Below, in pieces: positions 58,729 to 64,000 of a DNA stretch of 64,000 bases. Within the stretch, counting starts at the first letter, position 1; each line of letters opens with the position of its first letter. The notes under the pieces were generated by a model. The model was not told the DNA's origin, did no database searches, and was given only the letters and a program-made list of their open reading frames with translations. This stretch comes from Aralia elata (lineage: Eukaryota > Streptophyta > Magnoliopsida > Apiales > Araliaceae): assembly GCA_034770075.1 (NCBI GenBank), contig CM068382.1, forward strand, positions 83,792,643-83,856,642. Direction: 5' to 3'. Made by a program: the position numbers and the translations under genes.

Positions 58729-61508
58729 TGTGACAAACGAGATTTTTGTAATGTTATTTAAATATTTATTGAATTAAATAAATATTTTCGATGATTTAAT
58801 TATTGAATTAAATAATTAATTGATGAATTTGTGGTAGATTAATTTAATTATATGTGTTACATTAGTTAAATTGATGTGGAGAATTTTTATATTTAAAGTA
58901 TGTGTTTAATTGAGTTTATTTGATTAAATGCATTATTTAAATAAGTATAATATTATTTCTAATTAATCTAATATTAATTGGTGATTTAATAATTTGTCAT
59001 TATTAATAAAAGAGAATTTTATTTACGTGACTATGTGATTTAATGTAGAATTATTCTATTTTATTCAATTGATTTAAATGAGATTATTTAATTGATTAAA
59101 TATGTGACATGAACTATATTATAAGTAAATTATTAGAATAAATTAGAAAGGAGGAATAATGAGTAGCCAAATGAGGCCTTAGTGGGAGTTGGTGCTAGTT
59201 ATTAACTGACACCATGTTCTGCTATTTAATTTTCACATATTATTATTATACACGTCATTGTTCATCAGTTTCTAAAAGTTAATGTAGAGAGAAAAAGAGA
59301 GAGATTTGAGAGAATTAGAGAAGGAAAGAAGAAATTAGGTCATTTATTGCTTAATCTAGACTACTAATCAAGGTAAATTCCTTAAATTCAAATTTTAATT
59401 TTATGTTATTTTAAATCTTCTCCATGAACGTACACTGAGTTCTCTGTAAATTGAATTCTATGGATGAATCTTTAAATAACTTGATGTTAGATGTTGGTAA
59501 GCATGTATATATGTATTTTATATAAATTATATGTGATTTAGAGTAATTAAATCCATGAAATCATGTTTATATTAGAGTTCTGGAATTTATAGAGTAGTTA
59601 TATACGGATATGGCTTAAATGTATGAAATTGATACTTGTTTTGCATGTTAATTAGTTAAATTGATGACAAATTATGTTTATGCATGTAAAGACGAAGAAA
59701 ACAATAATTAAACGGATAGATTTGGTTAACAAACGAATTCACTGCGATTGATTTTGCTAACTGTATCAAAATATTAGTATAAAGTATGAACAGTGAAATT
59801 TTTAGCCTTTAATTAGTTGTTTAGATTGTCTGTGATGTTAAAATCACTGTGTATGTAATGGGTTTTGATTTCATAACATATATGATGAATGAGTAGTAAT
59901 TTAATCGGTGAATTGTGAAAAACTTTGGCCAAATTTGGCATTTTCTGTGTTCTTCGCGAACTGTAGAAGACTGGTTTCGGGTCCACCGCCAGGGCGGTGG
60001 AATTACTCTTGAATTGCCGCCCCGACAGTGACACCGCCCCGGCGGTATAAAAGAACTAATTTGGTCGCCCCAGCGACGGCCTCGCCCCGGCGCCTAAAAT
60101 GAACTGCAGTCGAGTCGCCCCGACGGCCTTTTGTAAAGGAAACCACCGCCCCGGCGGTGGAACAAAAAAAAATGAGTAAAAAGAAGAGAGTGAAATTTTC
60201 TTCTTTCCTTGTGATCATGTTAAGCTATCGTAGACATATCTAAAGCTTAGACTAATGTATGAAATGAACATTAAGATACTGTGATGGGTGGTAAACATAT
60301 ACCCATTGATTATCAGATATAAAATGAAATTGGATGAGAATGAATCCTAAAGTGTTTATAATACAGTAACTAATTATTGTTACTGTTTTATAAACGTAAT
60401 GTATAGGTTGATTAAAGAACGTGAATTTTAATTTGTAATCTACGCACGAGGCAAGTTTACTACTCCTAGTCTTTTTATTTCGTTGAAAGTAAGTATCTTA
60501 TCCTTACTTACTACCTTGATTTCAATTATGCAAGTTCCTGAACTACATTTCTTTTACCATGCAAGCTTCATAATGCTATTACTTAATAGAACAAACTCTT
60601 AATTCTGTTTCATTCAATTTCATGGATTCAAATGAGATGTTTTAATTTCCTCTTTATAATGCATCAGTTATACAAAATTTATTCAATTGTATTGCTTTGA
60701 GATTCAGTCTTTTGTTCTCAAATACCTTTCACATTAGATTATTGAACCTTGATTGACTAGCGAACCCTTACTGATTCGACTAGTCCATAGTTGATGAGCG
60801 TTCTAAATTCTAAAAATGTTATTGAAGTAAATCCAAACCAAACTTCCTTTGGTGCGGATTCTGATGTCAAACTGAGATGAACAACCCTTTTATAGGGGAT
60901 TATTTTATGCATTAGCATTTAGATATTATGCACATACATGGTACAAAGGGCTGATCCCCCTAAGTACGAGAAGTAAGGTCCATATAGTCTTACGGCTGTT
61001 AAAGGTTTAAAGTAGAAATATTTGATAACCTGGGACATTGTTCGTGGTCTTGTGATCCTCAGATGTTCTTTTGATTCTTATATTCTAATCTTGATTCAAA
61101 AGTCGAGAATTCGATTGTTCGATATCCATTGATTATTCACATGTTATTATTATTTTTGTTGTGTTACTTGCTAGGCAATTGTTGCTCACCCTTGCATAAT
61201 AACATTGCAGCTAAAGTTGAAAGAATTGACGAGCCATCCACTAGTAAGGGCAAAGGCAAAATAAACATGTGATGAGGACTTGTTATATTTGTTAAAATGA
61301 TGTTTATGTAATAGACTTAATTTATGTTTCCGCATTGATGTTTTATTAAGGTTAGATGACCTGGGATTTATTTGTTAAAGATGTTGTAACCCTTTTATGG
61401 GAGATTTCTATTTTAATTAAGAGTTTTCATTTATATTTGAATGGGTATTTGGATAGTGAACACCAAATCCTGAGGAAACGAAGTACCCAGATTTGGGAGT
61501 TTTACGGG
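58729..61508 (+). mobile_element. 5' LTR (~2.8 kb) of a Ty3-type element inserted in the Athila copy
   Basis: It starts TGTGACAAACGAGATTTTTG and ends about TTGGGAGTTTTACGG, directly before a Met-type primer site. It shares a 'GCTCACCCTTGCATAATAACATTGCAG' segment (quoted as a landmark near 61,186) with the other two large LTRs of the window. A cluster of GC-rich palindromes (CCACCGCC...GGCGGTGG) lies at 59,978-60,165. The frames at 59,813-60,218 on the minus strand lie on that cluster and are not genes. A purine-rich tract is at 59,285-59,335. The exact 3' end is uncertain by a few bases. Confidence 0.8.
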
Positions 61509-61509
61509 T

Positions 61510-61521
61510 TGGTATCAGAGC
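61510..61521 (+). other. Primer-binding site, initiator Met tRNA type
   Basis: TGGTATCAGAGC directly follows the LTR. This is the standard 12-base complement of plant initiator tRNA-Met. Confidence 0.85.
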
Positions 61522-61738
61522 TGTAGGTTATGAACTTTAGGTGGGGAAACCTTAGGGTAGTAACCTTTTAAGAGATAGAGAATATAGTGGTGATAAACTC
61601 TTATCGAGTTCTAAGAAATGAATTCCTTAATTCATTAAAGATAATAAAAGACTTTATATGCTATGTGCTTATGTGTTAACAACCTATGTGCTGCGACTAG
61701 TACCGAGTATTAATTAAAATTTAAACTTTGTTGTCAGG

Positions 61739-62503
61739 ATGTCGGATGTTAGAGGATTCAGTCAGCCTAGGGATGTTGAGCCCCGAGTTGCTGGAGAGGA
61801 GGAGCCCCGTGATATCCATGTTATCCGGGAGCAGTTGACACAGAGAGAGCCATCTCCATTGATCACTGTTGTGGGTCAGGAGCATGAGCCTGAGACTGAT
61901 TCATAGGAGGACTTTGAGGATGTTGAGACAGAGGCTGAGGAGGATGATGAGGATCCCGAGGAGGTACCCCTTACCTCTGTCGATGTTGAGATGTACGATG
62001 CATTGTATGATCATACCATAAAGTTGCAGGATAGAGTCAGAGAATTAGAGGGACTAGTAAATAGACGTCGGACTCTTATAGATCAGAAGAATGAGAAAAT
62101 TGAGGATCTTGATATACGTCTTGGAGACATGGAGTGGAAGCTAGTTCAGGCAGAAAGTCAAAAGGAAGACCTATTAGCTGAGAATGAGAAGATGAAACTT
62201 GAGATTTAGAAATTGAAGGACGACCTAAGTGAGGAGTAAGCGGAACATGCTAGAGCAGAGGATGCTTGGATGAACACCGATCGACGTGAAGAAATTTTCA
62301 AAGAAGGCAAACGGGCAAAGAAGGCTAAGATTGAGAAGACAGACTACACCTTTCAGACAGCGATTGATAGGGCCCAGGATCGAGTTCTCCACTATCTAGT
62401 TCAGTTTGAGGACTTGCCATGGTACATGTTGGATCGCAGGACGATGTTCCGTATCATGGAGGAAAAACGCAGGAAGGCGGTTCGACGCCTTAGTAGGCCG
62501 TGA
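61739..62503 (+). pseudogene. Extra coiled-coil ORF upstream of gag in the Ty3 element
   Basis: A single frame of 255 codons from ATG 61,739 to the stop at 62,501 is interrupted only by TAG 61,904, TAG 62,207 and TAA 62,237, with no indel. The N-terminal 80 residues are acidic (EAEEDDEDPEEVP). Residues about 85-175 form a heptad-patterned coiled coil (LQDRVRELEGLVNRR, IEDLDIRLGDMEWKL, LLAENEKMKLEI). The C-terminal 80 residues are basic (KRAKKAKIEK, EEKRRKAVRRLSRP). It is separated from gag by about 290 bases. I do not recognise it as gag, capsid or nucleocapsid. Extra ORFs before gag occur in a few plant Ty3 lineages, so it may be an accessory protein; its role is unknown. Confidence 0.7.
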
Positions 62504-62790
62504 TAGGAGACGTATTGAAGTATGTGTAAATATTTATGGTAGTTAATGATGTAAATTCCAGCGTGATTATACACAATGGAATATGACTATTTAATCCTAA
62601 AGATTGTTTGATCTTGTGATAGTTGATGTAAATAGCATTGATAGGGCCCAGGATCTATGTTTAAGACTTTTGAATGAATGAAATATCAGTTTTATTTGAA
62701 GATGTTATGTGTTAACCTGAATTGTTTGAGTTAAATGTTGAACACTTAAATTGAGTGATGATCTAATAAGCGCATATTCTTGAACAAAAA

Positions 62791-63905
62791 ATGCTACCGA
62801 GACGCCAACCACGTCAACAAGCTCAGGAGAGCTCTACCAATAACAACAACGACGCTAATGCTAATCCTGTTCAGCAGTTGGTGAACTTTTTGGCTAGAGC
62901 ACTTGCGAATCAGCCACAAGCTCCACCAGAGATGTCATTTAAAGACTTCAAAGCGGTAGGACCGCCAGAATTTAGGGGTTCCCTGAACCCAATCAAAGCC
63001 CAAGCCTGGGTGATGGAAATGGAGAAAGTATTTGACGTTGCTAGGGTTAGTGAGGATCAAAAGACTACCTTTGCAACGTTCATGCTTAAGTCAGAGGCCA
63101 GCTATTGGTGGCAAGCGAATAAGGTGCGAGGAGGTCAGGGTGTAATCGCGTGGGAGAGGTTTAAGGAGATGTTCTTTGAGATGCATTTTTTGACTAGCTC
63201 GCGAAATCAAATGGAGATTCAATTCCTGGAGCTGAAGTAGGGTACCATGACTGTACCGGAATACGCTGCGAAATTTAACGAGTTGGCTAGGTTCGCAACT
63301 TATCAGTGAACACCGATGAAAGGAATGCGAGGAGATTCGAACAGGGATTGAAGCCGTGGTTGTACAACAAGGTGTCAATGTTCCAATTGAACACTTTTGC
63401 CAGAGTTTTAGAGAAGGCGATTATCGCAGAAGGTGGGAGCGATGCTCTGACTAAGTATAACCAGGAGCAAAAGAAGAAGAAGGGTGAAAATGAGAATAAC
63501 AAAGCGAGTGGTAGTAACAGTGGTGGTCACAATCAGAAGAGGAAGTGGAATGATAATGGATCTGTTGAAAATCAACAGGGAGGTCATAAGAAGAAGGTGG
63601 AGGCGTGTGTTACATGCGGGAAGAATCATATAGGGATATGTTTGAAAGGGAAGAGGGTTTGCTACAATTGTGGTCAGGAAGGCCACATAGCGCTGAATTG
63701 TCCGAATCCAAAGAAGGGCGCTTGTTTCACTTGCGGATCAAAGGATCATCCGTCTAGGGATTGTCCCAAGAAAACAGTAGGAGGAGCAGGAACAGGAGGA
63801 AATAAGGGAAACAGTGGTGGTGGCACATTAACTATAACCGGATCGGCACCAACAAACCGACCTACCACCAAGACTTTCAACATGACCGTGCAAGATGTCG
63901 TGTAG
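62791..63905 (+). pseudogene. Ty3 gag with zinc knuckles, running into protease
   Basis: ATG 62,791 opens the capsid part: FKDFKAVGPPEFRGSLNP, WVMEMEKVFDV, SEASYWWQ, WERFKEMFFEMHF and, after TAG 63,238 (at a conserved Gln), GTMTVPEYAAKFNELARFA. A one-base loss near 63,304 shifts the frame. It resumes as RRFEQGLKPWLYNKV and continues to CVTCGKNH...C, CYNCGQEGHIALNC and CFTCGSKDHPSRDC, three zinc knuckles (about 63,607-63,767). TAG at 63,903, also at a Gln position, precedes the protease. Size and motifs fit gag of chromovirus-type Ty3 elements. Confidence 0.85.
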
Positions 63906-64000
63906 TCTCGCGATGTGGTGTCAGGTATCATTCCGATCAATAATATAGATGCTTATGTATTGTTTGATTCGGATGCTACTTGTTCATTTATATCCAATGA
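63906..64000 (+). pseudogene. Start of the Ty3 protease, cut by the window end
   Basis: In the frame after TAG 63,903 the sequence reads GIIPINNIDAYVLFDSDATCSFIS. The expected catalytic D-S-G-A-T is D-S-D-A-T here, so the site is mutated. The rest lies outside the window. Confidence 0.7.

Noticed and set aside
59813..60218. Minus-strand frames of about 70 codons
   Set aside because: They arise from the GC-rich hairpin cluster in the LTR and have no recognisable protein feature.
61510..61521. Possible tRNA gene fragments at the primer sites (also 55,236 and 51,672)
   Set aside because: Only the 12-20 bases complementary to a tRNA 3' end are present, next to LTR ends; no cloverleaf follows.

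Overview
This is a window of nuclear DNA from a flowering plant, almost certainly a eudicot. The genes have GT-AG introns, there is a family-1 glycosyltransferase of the UGT76 type, and most of the rest is plant LTR retrotransposons, CACTA, hAT and MULE-like elements and MITEs in a very AT-rich background. I cannot name the species. No tRNA, rRNA, CRISPR or prokaryotic operon is visible.

Layout. 1-7.9 kb: the 3' end of an Athila/Tat-type Ty3 element with a truncated LTR, a ~4 kb LTR of another Ty3 family, then a nearly GC-free tract with a four-times repeated hairpin. 7.9-14 kb: a decayed CACTA (En/Spm) transposon carrying a 1.8 kb solo LTR inside its transposase gene (target duplication CGTGT), with an Athila solo LTR (target duplication GAGAC) just upstream. 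14-16.6 kb: unrecognised remnants and a 14-bp minisatellite. 16.6-39 kb is the gene-bearing part. An intact four-exon gene for a 258-residue plant-specific protein (38,545-34,953, minus) has a 5'-truncated duplicate at 20.35-16.65 kb. Between the two copies lies an intact two-exon UGT76-type gene (28,194-22,538, minus), whose intron holds a 3,055-bp gag-only LTR element and a MITE that touches the splice donor. 39.9-41.5 kb: a MULE-like element with long inverted repeats and a small signal-peptide ORF. 42.7-53.7 kb: a Copia element with 226-bp LTRs (target duplication ACGTG), itself split by a 3,770-bp solo LTR (target duplication GTTAT), set in older Copia debris. 53.7 kb to the end: an Athila element with a tRNA-Asp primer site, broken at 58,729 by a younger Ty3 element with a 2.8 kb LTR, a Met-type primer site, an extra coiled-coil ORF and gag; this element leaves the window in its protease.

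Only two genes look intact and host-derived: the UGT (probably a cytosolic small-molecule glucosyltransferase) and the 258-residue protein of unknown function. Most premature stops in the retroelements are explained by C-to-T or G-to-A transitions, as expected for long-methylated DNA. The most unusual items are the coiled-coil ORF ahead of gag, the MITE at the UGT splice donor, the truncated gene copy with its paralogous empty site, the MULE-like carrier, and GC-rich palindromic islands at a similar place in several otherwise AT-rich LTRs.
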